Shown piece by piece: positions 45,180 through 55,047 of a DNA stretch of 64,000 bases. The stretch lies in assembly GCF_963678635.1 (NCBI RefSeq), contig NC_087069.1, positions 3,608,166 through 3,672,165 on the forward strand, written 5' to 3'. Each line of letters starts with the position of its first letter. Positions within the stretch are counted from its first letter, which is position 1. The translations under genes were made by a program, and so were the position numbers. Source of the stretch: Symsagittifera roscoffensis. Lineage: Eukaryota > Xenacoelomorpha > Acoela > Convolutidae. Under the pieces are notes generated by a model. That model searched no databases, was not told the origin of the DNA, and worked only from the letters and a program-made list of their open reading frames with translations.

Positions 45180-48100
45180 TTACTTTTTAAATTCTACTTT
45201 CTTTAATATTTTAGATTGGGGGATGAACATTTTGTAGTTTTTACGTGGTTGATTTCGGAGTCTTGTTGTTTTTCTATGTTCTGATTTGTCTATTTCTTCT
45301 TGGGGTATTATTTGTTCTGTCATTTTTCTATTTTTTCTTGGTTTTGGAGATTCTTTATGGTTTTGTGTATTGTTTTTGGTGGCGGTTGGTTTTGTGTTTT
45401 GATTTTCGGTGGGGTTATCATTTTGTTCTGTGTTTTTCAGATGTGGTTCGTTTTGAATGATTTTTAATCCTGTGAAAGAATATAATTGAGTTAATTCGCG
45501 GAGTGCGTATTCTTTTGGGTAATAAGGTAATAGGTTGTTTCGATGTTGAACGATTTCTTTTTTGTCTGAGTCGGTAATTTTATATGTGACATCAGTGGGT
45601 TTTGCAATTATTTGGTAGGGTCCTTTTCGGAGGGGTTGTAATTTTTTAGAAATTCCTTTTTGAGTATTAAAATTAGGTATTAAAACAAATGTTCCAATTT
45701 TTAAATCGGAGGCTGGTGTAAAACGTGAATTGATTTGTTCATTGATGTTTTGTCTTTGTAATAACTTTTTTGTTATTTTTTGATAAATTTCATTGTGTTT
45801 TTTATCTCTATTTAGAATCCATTCGGTGTGTGTACCGGAGGCTAATTTAAGAATTTGTGGGTGATGAAAATGATCTTCATCGTGCGTATGTAATGGGAGG
45901 TTATAACAAATTGAGTCTTTATTTGGTTGACAATAACCTTGTGCGTTTTTATGAGAATTTGCTGTAAACATTATTGGTTTGCGTGGCTTTTGGTTAAAAA
46001 CCATTTCGTATGGTGACATTCCTAGAGTTGTCGTAATTTGTGAATTATATGCTAAGGGAAATAATTTTACATCTGCTGACCATTCGGTATATTTTGTATC
46101 ATTTCCGTTGATGATACATCTAAGATATTCTTGTAGTGAACGGTTCATACCTTCGACTAAGCCGTTTGTCCAAGGTGCATGAGATGTACGTGGTTTGTGT
46201 TTAATGTTGTATAAATGACATAGTGTTATTATTTCATTATTTATGAATTCTGTACCATTGTCTGTAACTAAAATTTCTGGTAGTCCGAATTTTGCTATCC
46301 AGTGTTCATAGAGTGTTGTGTAAGCGTAATAAGCGTTACAATGTGGTACTGGGTTAAGTGCTACATAATGTGTAAATGCGTCAACAATTACCATAATGTA
46401 GGAGTTTCCTTCTGATGAGGGTGAAATTGGTCCTTTAGTATCAAATGAGATACGGTGATTAAAGTACAAACTTTGTCCTTTAAAATCTTGTTTTTGTGCT
46501 ATTTGTTTTTGATTTGGGTAAGGTTTATTCAGTTGACATACTATACAATCATTGCATAGTACTTTTATCCAAATTGGTGCATTTGGGAAGTAAAAATTTT
46601 GTATAAAATTTGAATATGTTTTTTCTGATCCAGAGTGTCCTTTAATATTTTGTGTATGTGAAATATTAAAAGCTATAAGAATCATACTTATAGGAAGACA
46701 TGGAACTGTAGATTCATTCATGTTATACTCTAAAAGGTCTGTGTTTTCGTTAATTGTTGTGTTGTTAAATTTGCGAAAGTATCGGAGGAGTGTTTTGTTT
46801 CCTAGAATGGTTGAATCTGCTTTGATAGGTTTAGTTTTATATTTGTGCCATGATTTCAGTTGTCTAATTATCGGGTCAAGATTTTGATATTGTTTCAGTG
46901 TTGAAATTGTAATCGTATCTGTTGGGGGGAGAAAAATGTTTTCAATTTCGAATTTAGATAAGGGTATTGTATCAAGTGGGTCGTGAAGGTCAAAAACTTG
47001 ATTTATTGTGTATTTTGAATAATTTGTTTGTGGTCCTGATAAATTTATTTTATCAGTTAAATCTTCTTTTTCAATTAGTGGAAAATGGTCTTTTTTAGGC
47101 GGGTGTTGTTTTGTTCGTTTTTGTTGGGTGTTATTTTTTATCCATTGAGAATATGGGATTGGTTTGAAAGTTGATGTTCCAAGTAAATCAACTTCATAAT
47201 GATTATTTTGACAATCTAAATAAAGTGGGAAATGTTGTAAATTATTTATTTGTGATTGTTCAATATCAGTTTTAACTGCATATTTGCATTCTAATCGAGG
47301 TGATGTTTCGTTTTCTGCAAGGTAGAATTTTATATTTTTGGGTATTTCAACTGTTGTTTTTCGTGTAAGTAATTCAGGTGGTGTATTTCGACTTAAGGTG
47401 TCTGGTAATGCAAGATTTTTTCCTGCAGTCCAAACTATATGTAAGTTTGGAAATTTCATTAGAATTAGTTGAAATCTGTAAACTCGGTGGTTTGGGTTAG
47501 ATTTCTGTGTGAAAAGAAAAATGATTGGTTTGTGGTCTGTAAATAAAACTGTGGGATGTTTTGATCCAAGTATCAGAAATTCATATTCTGTCAGTGTATA
47601 TATTATGGCTGTACATTCTCTCATTAGAGTTGAGAGTCGTAGCTCTGCTTGAGTGAATAATCGGGAATTTGCTGATATCAGGTTCATTTTATTTGTACCA
47701 TTATGTGATTGTAATAGTGCTGCGCCGATGCCAAAGTTCGAAGCATCGCACATTGCATAAAATGGTTGATCAGGGTCTGGGATTGTATTTGAAATTTGTT
47801 CGGTTAAAAGTTTCTTTATTTCTTCGAATCGTGCTTGATGTTCTGTATTCCATTCAAAATTATTTTGTTGTCTAAGGATGTTGTAAAATGGTCGTAGATA
47901 TAATTGCATTTTATAAACATATTTACTTAAAAAGTTTAACATTCCAAGGAATTCTTGGATTTTCTTTTTATTTGTTGGTGGTTGAAGTTTTTGAATAGCG
48001 TCAATGCGTGATTTCAGTGGAGTTATTGTTTTTCTTTCTATGTTATGTCCTAAGAATTTAACTCTTGTCAAAAAGAAGTGTGATTTATCGGGGGCGGCCT

Positions 48101-49856
48101 TCAGATTTTCGTTCTGAAGTATTTGATGATATTTTTCTAAAACTTTGAACATTTCGTCTTTTGTTTGTGATTGCATAAAAACATCGTCTAGATAGGTGAT
48201 TGCGTTTTTCTTGAGTATTAGTGGTCTAAAAATTTTGCTCATAAAAGCTGAAAATGCTGCTGGTCCTATGGATATTCCATAGAATAAGCGGTTGAATTCA
48301 TATTGTTGGTTTCCGATAACAAATTGTGTTAAACGTCGTGATTGTTCATCTAGTGGCATTTGATTGTATGCACTATTCATATCGGCGGTTGTAAAGTATT
48401 TGCCGTTTGTTTTTGTTAAAATAACTTGTATTGGTTCAATGGGCCAATTACATTTTGATTCATCTATAAGTGAATTGAGGTATCTAGCATCGAGAACGAT
48501 TTTTAATGATTCTCCTTTAGCTAGAATGATAACGGGGTTGATGAATGTGTTGCCTTTTGGTTGTTCTTCTTTATTAACCGGTGATATAATATTGTACTGT
48601 TCTAAAATATCGAGTAATCTGTTTACTTTATCATGTAAGTGAATTGGTACTTTACTTGCTCTCTGTTTTTTGAAAACTGCGTCTGGTTTTAACGGGAGAT
48701 GTAGTGATGAACTGATTTTTCCAACATCGAATTTTGATGTTGCATAGACTGATGAATATTTAATTAGCTGTTTGGCTAATTTTTCGAATTCGTCTTGTGT
48801 TATTTGTGAATGTTGGAAATTAAACATTGTTAAAAATTTTTGTTGGTCCTCTGTGTAGTTACTTATGTTGAATGTAGGTTTGAAATATGGAGTTTTTGTG
48901 AAATAATCCGTATTTCTGTTTTCGTTACTTATTATATTATTTATAGATAATTCTTCATTAAGAATTGTAGATTGGCAAATATCTAGTAATTGGAGTATAT
49001 TATTTACGCGATAGGCTTTTTCGTGTATTGGTGATATTGTAGCGTTGGTTTCACAATATCCTAAAAGTCCTAAAGGTAATGTTACTTGGTAAGGTGTGTT
49101 GTTATAGACATGTAAGGAAATAATATCTGAATTCGAATTTTTCAAATATTTTATTGATGAGATTGTGATTTTGAAAAATTTATGAATAGGTTTGAATTCA
49201 AAATCTGACATATAAAATTTTTGTTTGTTTTGTTCTTTATCATATTGGTGAACTTGTTTGATTGAAAAATTATATATGTTTCCTGATAGTGGTTTCAGGT
49301 GTTTTCTTTGTTGGTTATATATTGGATAAAATTTTGAAAAGAATGGTGGTTGTTTGTTTAATCTTTGAAAAAATGTTAGGGATGTTTCTTTTGTTTTTGT
49401 ATATTTATCTTTGATTAATATTTTACTATTTAGGATGTTAATTGTTGGTATATACTTCGAAATAAATGGTATTCCAATGATATTATATTTAATATCAGTG
49501 ATATGGAATATTTGTTTAAATGGCTTGTTTAGAATTTTACTTTGCTCCATTGTTCTGGTAGGGAGGAGAAATAATTGGATTTTTCCGTAGTTTATCAATG
49601 TTGATCCTTGTGCTGTTGCTAGTTTGCTGGAGGTTTCAAGAGGTGTTAGCTTTGGATGTAAAGTTTTTATTTCATTCCATGTGGGGATGTTTATTATGTT
49701 TGATTCTGCTCCTGAATCAATTAAAAAATCTATTTCAAGGTCTGGTGGTTGAAATTCTTTATTTCTTGGGCTTTCTAAGAGAAATGGTATTGTCCAGATT
49801 TTTTTTTGGGTTGTTCTTTTTGTATATTTTGGTAGATGTGGTTTGTATTCAAGCAT
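45180..49856 (-). CDS. pol: Pol polyprotein: protease, reverse transcriptase, RNase H, integrase
   Basis: In the -1 frame to Gag and overlapping it by 82 bases; normally made as a Gag-Pol fusion, so the ATG at 49856 need not be a real start. Residues 47-50 are the aspartic protease DSGA. RT spans about 395-660, with Asp492 in TTADMN and catalytic YLDD at 555-558. RNase H follows, with Asp704 (MCDAS), Glu near 747 and Asp774 (FTDHK). A ~250-residue spacer leads to integrase: a zinc site with H1067, H1074, C1104 and C1107, then D1139, D1199 and E1235, a textbook DD35E. The last ~300 residues are polar and end in a basic region. The order PR-RT-RH-IN is Ty3/gypsy. No internal stop and every catalytic residue is present, so the enzyme looks functional. 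Confidence 0.95.
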   Translation of the reverse strand: MLEYKPHLPKYTKRTTQKKIWTIPFLLESPRNKEFQPPDLEIDFLIDSGAESNIINIPTWNEIKTLHPKLTPLETSSKLATAQGSTLINYGKIQLFLLPTRTMEQSKILNKPFKQIFHITDIKYNIIGIPFISKYIPTINILNSKILIKDKYTKTKETSLTFFQRLNKQPPFFSKFYPIYNQQRKHLKPLSGNIYNFSIKQVHQYDKEQNKQKFYMSDFEFKPIHKFFKITISSIKYLKNSNSDIISLHVYNNTPYQVTLPLGLLGYCETNATISPIHEKAYRVNNILQLLDICQSTILNEELSINNIISNENRNTDYFTKTPYFKPTFNISNYTEDQQKFLTMFNFQHSQITQDEFEKLAKQLIKYSSVYATSKFDVGKISSSLHLPLKPDAVFKKQRASKVPIHLHDKVNRLLDILEQYNIISPVNKEEQPKGNTFINPVIILAKGESLKIVLDARYLNSLIDESKCNWPIEPIQVILTKTNGKYFTTADMNSAYNQMPLDEQSRRLTQFVIGNQQYEFNRLFYGISIGPAAFSAFMSKIFRPLILKKNAITYLDDVFMQSQTKDEMFKVLEKYHQILQNENLKAAPDKSHFFLTRVKFLGHNIERKTITPLKSRIDAIQKLQPPTNKKKIQEFLGMLNFLSKYVYKMQLYLRPFYNILRQQNNFEWNTEHQARFEEIKKLLTEQISNTIPDPDQPFYAMCDASNFGIGAALLQSHNGTNKMNLISANSRLFTQAELRLSTLMRECTAIIYTLTEYEFLILGSKHPTVLFTDHKPIIFLFTQKSNPNHRVYRFQLILMKFPNLHIVWTAGKNLALPDTLSRNTPPELLTRKTTVEIPKNIKFYLAENETSPRLECKYAVKTDIEQSQINNLQHFPLYLDCQNNHYEVDLLGTSTFKPIPYSQWIKNNTQQKRTKQHPPKKDHFPLIEKEDLTDKINLSGPQTNYSKYTINQVFDLHDPLDTIPLSKFEIENIFLPPTDTITISTLKQYQNLDPIIRQLKSWHKYKTKPIKADSTILGNKTLLRYFRKFNNTTINENTDLLEYNMNESTVPCLPISMILIAFNISHTQNIKGHSGSEKTYSNFIQNFYFPNAPIWIKVLCNDCIVCQLNKPYPNQKQIAQKQDFKGQSLYFNHRISFDTKGPISPSSEGNSYIMVIVDAFTHYVALNPVPHCNAYYAYTTLYEHWIAKFGLPEILVTDNGTEFINNEIITLCHLYNIKHKPRTSHAPWTNGLVEGMNRSLQEYLRCIINGNDTKYTEWSADVKLFPLAYNSQITTTLGMSPYEMVFNQKPRKPIMFTANSHKNAQGYCQPNKDSICYNLPLHTHDEDHFHHPQILKLASGTHTEWILNRDKKHNEIYQKITKKLLQRQNINEQINSRFTPASDLKIGTFVLIPNFNTQKGISKKLQPLRKGPYQIIAKPTDVTYKITDSDKKEIVQHRNNLLPYYPKEYALRELTQLYSFTGLKIIQNEPHLKNTEQNDNPTENQNTKPTATKNNTQNHKESPKPRKNRKMTEQIIPQEEIDKSEHRKTTRLRNQPRKNYKMFIPQSKILKKVEFKK

Positions 49857-52800
49857 TTTGTTTTGACATTTTGATTGGGTTGTTCTGTAGTATTTTTTGT
49901 ATTTGTTTCTTGCGTTGTTGGTGTGGAATTTATGGGTGTAGTGTAATAATTTTGAAGAAATTCTGATTGATTTTCATATATATGTGATGGAAAGGGTTGT
50001 TCATATATGACAGATTCATAGTCATTTTCGACTTTTATCATATTGATAGCAAGAGTGTTTTCAGTATCACTTTCTGAATCTGATGATGTACAGTTTATTT
50101 GATTGAGTTGTAACGTATCAGTTACTGTGTCATCAATACCTGGGGGGTCTGATGTTGTTTCTGGGTTAGCTTGTACTTGATTGATTTGTCTTTGATGTTT
50201 AGGTGTACTGCTTCTATGACGATTATTAGAGTTATTATAGTGATTATTATTCCGGTGTGGTGATTGGGAATAATTTCTATAACGATTATTATAACTTGGG
50301 TGTCGATTTTGTGAATTATTTCGCGATCTGTTTTGGTAATTATTGTTTGGTCTGTTATAGTTCGATCTATTATATGAGTTATTCCTTGATCGATTGTTCG
50401 GGTAATTCTGGTTTCGGTTGTTTGAATAACTTCTATTCCTATTGTATGATGAATTTCGTGATTGGTTGTTTGGATAGTAGTTATTTCTTGATTGGGAATT
50501 AGATCTAGAAACAAATCGTTGTGTATTTGAATTTGATCTGGAGTAGTTATTTCTACTATTTGGTCTATTGTAGTGATTTTGTGATGAGTTTTGTGTATTT
50601 CTTCGTTCTGGTGATCTTCCTCTATAACTTGAGTTATATGGGGATTGATTTCTTGTATAACTTGTATTGTTCGGAAGTGGTTTTCCTGAACTGTTGTTGC
50701 TGTATACATTTTTGTTTGGTAGATTTTGATCTTTTTTCATGTATTGATAGAATGATTTATTTGGTTCTTTGTATTTTTGAGGTTTATTTTGACTATCTTG
50801 CTGTTTTTGTCTACATTCGGAAATACTATGTCCGTATCGGCGGCAATAATTACACCATTTTTTGAAAGATGGTTTGCCTTTAAAGTTCGGGTTCTTTTCG
50901 TAAATATTGAGTATTTCAGTGATTTTTTCAACGAGGTCTGTTTCTGATTCCTGTATATTATTAATATTAGTGGGAGTCGTTTCAATTTTGTTAACGTATT
51001 GTAATTTCAGATTTTCCGTTTCTTCTAGTTTCATCGTGATTTCTGCTTGTTCTAATTTGTCTACTAGTTTTCGAAAATCTAAATCGGGTTCTCGAATTGA
51101 AGAAGGATGGGATGCTCTCTTTTTTATTGCTATTTTCCTTAATTGTGGTGTTAAGGTCATCATTAAGATTTCTGTCATCTTTGTGTTTTTATAGTCATGT
51201 GTATTTAGTGAGTATGCTTTTCGAACTAGTGTTTCGATTCGTACTGCTATTTGCTTGATGGTTTCGTTTGGTAATCTGCGAATTTCATTACATAAAACTC
51301 TTTGTTGTTGTTTGTTTCTTTCGGAGTCAAACATTTTTGAAAATTCTTGTGTAAATCTTTTCCAGTTTGATTTTATTTCTAGAGGTAGTACTGAAAACCA
51401 TTTTTGGGCTGCGCCATCTAAGGTTGTTTGTATCAACGCTGTGCGTCGATGTATCCAGTTTTGATGTAGTGGCGTATTAATTGGTTCAGGTCCTATATTT
51501 AAAATCAGGTTTGCTGTTACTGCATTTAAATAATCTTCTACAGAGTATTCAGGGTCTGTTCCTGTGAAAACCATTAAAGGTTTGTTTGATGTTATTGATG
51601 ATCCACCCATAAGGTATGGATTCATTGTCATTTGTAATGATTCTGCTGCATTTGGCATTTGAGAAAAATTTGAAAGTTGGTTTCTTGTTATTTCATGTTG
51701 TTGGAGATAATATGGGAGTGGTATTTCATTTTGCATTTGTGATGCTTGATACGAGTGTGCAGTCATTGGATTTTGTTGTTGAATTGGTTGAAAAGATTGT
51801 GTATTAATTGGATTTTGTTGTTGAATTGGTTGTTGATGTTGTGCATCTATTGATTGTGGAGAAAAATTTCTATGATTTGTACGTGTTTTCTGTATTCCTT
51901 GTCTACGATATTCTTGAGTATTTGGTGCAAATATATCTGGTTGTAAGAAATCATCATCTGAGGATAAATAATCCATTTGATAAGATGTTTGTTTTTTATT
52001 TTTATTTTGTTGAAAAAATGGGTAATTTTCACTGTGATCCTGTGGAGGATTTGGTTGAAAATTTTTGGAATTATATTGGGCCGTTGGGTTATCCCAGTTT
52101 CGAGGTTTTGTATATTGATTAAAATTCCTTTGTGGTTGATAATTTGTTTTTGATGGATGTGTATAATTATAATTATGGTCTGCAAAGTTGTTTTTAGTGA
52201 ATGTTTTGCGTGTTTTTGATGGTATTGTCATGGGTCTGTATGTTTGGTAATCCATATGGGAATATTTTGGAGCAACCGAAGGTTTAACGGTTGATTGTAA
52301 GGTTACCTGTGTTTGTGAAGGATTTGTATTTCTTGGTGTTGTTAAATTTGGGCGTATTGGTGAAATACTTTGTTGTGTAGTTGTTGTGTGTACAATTTCT
52401 TCATTTATGAAGTGTGATGGTGTCTGGATATCTTGTTGAGTAAGATTCCTAGTTCCATTGAGGTTTTCGTTGTGTATGACTGTCGAGTTTAAACTATTAT
52501 TTTGTGTATCGGGTAAAAATGTATTATAGTTTAATGGTGTTGCATCAATTGTTAATGGTATTACTCTTACATAATCTCTTATGTAAGATATTGTACCTAT
52601 TGCTTGACTTGAAATTGATTGTGGAAAGCTTATAAATGCGGGATGAGACCATTCGGGGTCCCAAACATAATCTGATTGTTCTGTGATAGCGGTATCATCG
52701 TTCGAATTTTGGGGTCTAAAATTTTTTCTTGCTTGTGCAATTAAATCAATATTGTGTGTGAAATAATCTATTATGAACCATGCTAAAATTTTTTGTAAAT

Positions 52801-53377
52801 CGTGTTTGGTATGTTGTGAGACGTCGTCTTTCGTGAAATTTTCTTTAATGATGTTTAAATAACTAGAGAGTAGTGTGATTTCATGTCGTACTTTCAAATG
52901 TTTAGATGTTTCTGTCGGTGAGACATTTGTTATTGGGATTTCGTTTTCTAATATCGAAATATAACTATATATTATTGCAAAAACTTCATTGGTGAATATG
53001 GAGTTTGCTCTTTGTGAGTTATGATATTGGATGCTTTTTATATATTCTGAAAAAACTTTTGAAAATTCTAAATCAAGATCGTCTGTTTGAATAGTATATG
53101 TTCTATTATTATGGTTTGGGGAAGTGAATTCTATGGAGTAGATTCCATACTGTTGTGTTATGTTGCATATATCTTTTAGATAGTGATCTATGATTTGTCT
53201 TTTGATTTTTACATCGGGGAACTCTGTTTTACATGGACTGATTCCGGGTTCAAATAAATTTACGAGTAAATTTTGACAAAATATGTGTTGTCCTCTATCA
53301 GTATCTGCATCTACTATAAAAGGAAAGATTTCATCATCATCTGGAGTTTCGTCACCTGGAGTGTGCGTTGAGCTCAT
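49775..53377 (-). CDS. gag: Very large Gag (1200 aa)
   Basis: The ATG at 53377 has A at -3 (AAAAAATGA), a strong context. Residues about 1-350 look folded and acidic, with no known family. Residues 350-600 are Gln/Asn/Pro-rich. Residues about 605-730 form a retrotransposon Gag (capsid) domain, with WIHRRTALIQTTLDGAAQKW and FTQEFSKMFDSERN. A CCHC zinc knuckle has C842, C845, H850 and C855. Residues about 890-1060 are an Arg/Asn/Ser/Tyr-rich nucleic-acid-binding tail, reminiscent of RS-type RNA-binding domains. The end is acidic and overlaps Pol. Usual gypsy Gags are 300-500 residues, so the N-terminal half is extra. An out-of-frame 195-aa frame over the Arg/Asn tail comes from repetitive codons and is not considered a gene. 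Confidence 0.9.
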   Translation of the reverse strand: MSSTHTPGDETPDDDEIFPFIVDADTDRGQHIFCQNLLVNLFEPGISPCKTEFPDVKIKRQIIDHYLKDICNITQQYGIYSIEFTSPNHNNRTYTIQTDDLDLEFSKVFSEYIKSIQYHNSQRANSIFTNEVFAIIYSYISILENEIPITNVSPTETSKHLKVRHEITLLSSYLNIIKENFTKDDVSQHTKHDLQKILAWFIIDYFTHNIDLIAQARKNFRPQNSNDDTAITEQSDYVWDPEWSHPAFISFPQSISSQAIGTISYIRDYVRVIPLTIDATPLNYNTFLPDTQNNSLNSTVIHNENLNGTRNLTQQDIQTPSHFINEEIVHTTTTQQSISPIRPNLTTPRNTNPSQTQVTLQSTVKPSVAPKYSHMDYQTYRPMTIPSKTRKTFTKNNFADHNYNYTHPSKTNYQPQRNFNQYTKPRNWDNPTAQYNSKNFQPNPPQDHSENYPFFQQNKNKKQTSYQMDYLSSDDDFLQPDIFAPNTQEYRRQGIQKTRTNHRNFSPQSIDAQHQQPIQQQNPINTQSFQPIQQQNPMTAHSYQASQMQNEIPLPYYLQQHEITRNQLSNFSQMPNAAESLQMTMNPYLMGGSSITSNKPLMVFTGTDPEYSVEDYLNAVTANLILNIGPEPINTPLHQNWIHRRTALIQTTLDGAAQKWFSVLPLEIKSNWKRFTQEFSKMFDSERNKQQQRVLCNEIRRLPNETIKQIAVRIETLVRKAYSLNTHDYKNTKMTEILMMTLTPQLRKIAIKKRASHPSSIREPDLDFRKLVDKLEQAEITMKLEETENLKLQYVNKIETTPTNINNIQESETDLVEKITEILNIYEKNPNFKGKPSFKKWCNYCRRYGHSISECRQKQQDSQNKPQKYKEPNKSFYQYMKKDQNLPNKNVYSNNSSGKPLPNNTSYTRNQSPYNSSYRGRSPERRNTQNSSQNHYNRPNSRNNYSRSNSNTQRFVSRSNSQSRNNYYPNNQSRNSSYNRNRSYSNNRNQNYPNNRSRNNSYNRSNYNRPNNNYQNRSRNNSQNRHPSYNNRYRNYSQSPHRNNNHYNNSNNRHRSSTPKHQRQINQVQANPETTSDPPGIDDTVTDTLQLNQINCTSSDSESDTENTLAINMIKVENDYESVIYEQPFPSHIYENQSEFLQNYYTTPINSTPTTQETNTKNTTEQPNQNVKTKCLNTNHIYQNIQKEQPKKKSGQYHFS
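49799..49807 (-). promoter_or_regulatory. -1 ribosomal frameshift slippery run
   Basis: On the sense strand Gag reads CCC AAA AAA AAA TCT. The heptamer A AAA AAA is a canonical -1 slippery site in the correct phase, and slipping one base back enters the Pol frame. The Gag stop lies 22 bases beyond the run. A stimulatory structure should follow within about 5-10 bases; I cannot fold it reliably by eye. Confidence 0.8.
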
Positions 53378-53819
53378 TTTTTCGTTCGATGACTGTTAAT
53401 ATGTAATTATTAATGTGTCGAATTGGTTGATTCCAATTGTATAGATGTACTGGTTTGTGTTTGTACTGCTTTTTTATTCTTCTTTTTCCTCTTTGTGATG
53501 AATTTGAAGTTGTTTCTGAGTCAGAAAAATATAATTGATCGTGAAGTGGGTAATTTTTATCTATTGATTCTTTTAGTTTGTAAAGTTCGTCTAAACTGTT
53601 GGTTTCTGATTCTGAAAATGCGTTTCGATTTTTTGAAAATCTTTTTCGTGTTATTTGTCTTTGTTTAGTTATTATTTTTCTTTTTAGTGTTTGTCGTTTT
53701 GTTCGAATGTATCCAACTGTTTGTGTATGAGGTGTGATTACAAGGTCGTATTTTTTGTTATCTATTTCACAATTGTGTAAAATGATTGTTTGTTTATTTC
53801 CTAGGTTTTTAAATGACAT
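53352..53819 (-). CDS. ORF0, 155-aa basic protein before gag
   Basis: The ATG at 53819 has a weak context (CTTATGT: C at -3, T at +4). The frame overlaps the gag start by 26 bases in a different phase. The protein is rich in Lys and Arg (for example KRKIITKQRQITRKRF) with a Ser/Glu patch (SESETNSLDE). It has no Met after the first. A basic small protein ahead of Gag could be an RNA-binding regulator. The weak start and absence of any other ATG before gag fit leaky scanning to reach Gag. Confidence 0.65.
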   Translation of the reverse strand: MSFKNLGNKQTIILHNCEIDNKKYDLVITPHTQTVGYIRTKRQTLKRKIITKQRQITRKRFSKNRNAFSESETNSLDELYKLKESIDKNYPLHDQLYFSDSETTSNSSQRGKRRIKKQYKHKPVHLYNWNQPIRHINNYILTVIERKNELNAHSR

Positions 53820-54335
53820 AAGGTTTAGGATGACGGATGCAAAAGGTTGTTAAATGATTTCTATTTTCCTAAACTGTTAGTTCTTACGATTTTTTGGTTA
53901 GCTTAACCTGGGTCTATTTGTTCAGGGTTGGAGAGAAAAGTATATCGATTCCGAAGAATGATTTTTACTTTCTCGTGACTAGTATAAGCTAAGGTGTTAA
54001 CTTACTTAATCTTACTTAGGGGTAGTGATTGTGTTCAAGGGTTGGAGAATAGTAAATCGATCCACAAGGTTCAGGTATAATTAGAACGCGAGTAGTTCGT
54101 TAGATACTATTTTAAACTTACTAAGTCTAAGATTTATCCTGGGTCTGGTAAGAGGGGGGGTCAAGTGAAGGATGAATAACCGAAGTTCTTCACTGTTTAT
54201 CCTAATTTGAATGATTAGTTTTGTTTAAAAATTTCTATTAGTCTTGGGTCTTTAGAAAGGGTTGGGTAGTGAATCGACGTTTGAGGTCGTTAGACACTAA
54301 TTAAGTGGGTGGGGTAGAACAAAGTTGTTCTGTTT

Positions 54336-54421
54336 GATCCAAGGATAAGCCTTGATGATCAAATTTGAGATTTTAATTAAGTAGAAAATGATTTAAGATC
54401 CAAGGATAAGCCTTGATGATC
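54336..54421 (-). repeat. Two perfect 25-nt hairpin repeats in the leader
   Basis: GATCCAAGGATAAGCCTTGA plus TGATC is present at 54336-54360 and again at 54397-54421, exactly 61 bases apart. Each copy contains CAAGG...CCTTG arms around ATAAG and outer GATC/GATC ends. Twin stem-loops just before gag are a common form of retroviral packaging or dimerisation signal; the function here is inferred. Confidence 0.75.
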
Positions 54422-54750
54422 CGGTTTTAAAATTAAGTGAATTTAAGTTTTGATAAATTTTTAAATGTGTGTAAAGGAAAGATTTAGTGTTTTATGATGT
54501 TAGTGAGTTGATGATTGCTGTTATGTTTTAGATGATGAAGCTGGAACAACAGGATGATTTATGATTACTAACCATTTATTGTCATGCTACTAATTTTTAT
54601 TTTTATTTTCCAATAAATATTTTTCAAACATGTTTTGTATAATACTGCAGAGTTTTAGGGAAACGATCTTAGATCTTTTTATCAATCGTTATTGTATAAT
54701 ATTAATTTTGTTTAGCGCCTGAAATGATTTTGAAGAGTAACTTCAAGGTT

Positions 54751-54984
54751 TTATGTTTGCAAATGGAAATCTAAATTCATTGCAAGTAGTATTCGAAATA
54801 TAAAAGTTTGTTCTGGCTTTTGCCGAACTATCATATAACTATACGGCAAGTTTCTACTTTGTCGTATGTCGTCTTTGGTTCGAGGTCTTCTTCCAATTCC
54901 GGGTAGTTCTATTATGGTTCGGAATATTGGCTCTGATCTATTGAGTCGGAGAGACATTTCAATTAAATTATTGTCGTATAACAT
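54751..54984 (-). CDS. 77-aa leader ORF of the retroelement
   Basis: Begins at one of the first ATGs after the 5' LTR. The protein is mixed in composition, with RRPRTKDDIRQSRNLPYS, and has no membrane segment. It might be a small regulatory protein, or the first coding exon supplying an ATG to spliced mRNAs for the ATG-less frames further on. No strong splice donor stands out inside. It could equally be noncoding. Confidence 0.35.
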   Translation of the reverse strand: MLYDNNLIEMSLRLNRSEPIFRTIIELPGIGRRPRTKDDIRQSRNLPYSYMIVRQKPEQTFIFRILLAMNLDFHLQT

Positions 54985-55047
54985 TTTGTAAATGTTTTTG
55001 TCTAATTTCTAATCTATTTTTGGTTAATTCTAATCTAGTAAGGTCTT

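Noticed and set aside
50122-50709. 195-aa ATG-started frame overlapping gag out of phase
   Set aside because: It runs exactly over the Arg/Asn/Ser repeat region of Gag; the open frame follows from repetitive codons and its Ile/Thr/His composition looks like a shadow.
51847-52185. 112-aa frame overlapping gag in another phase
   Set aside because: Shadow of the Gln/Asn-rich part of Gag, with low-complexity Ile/Lys composition.
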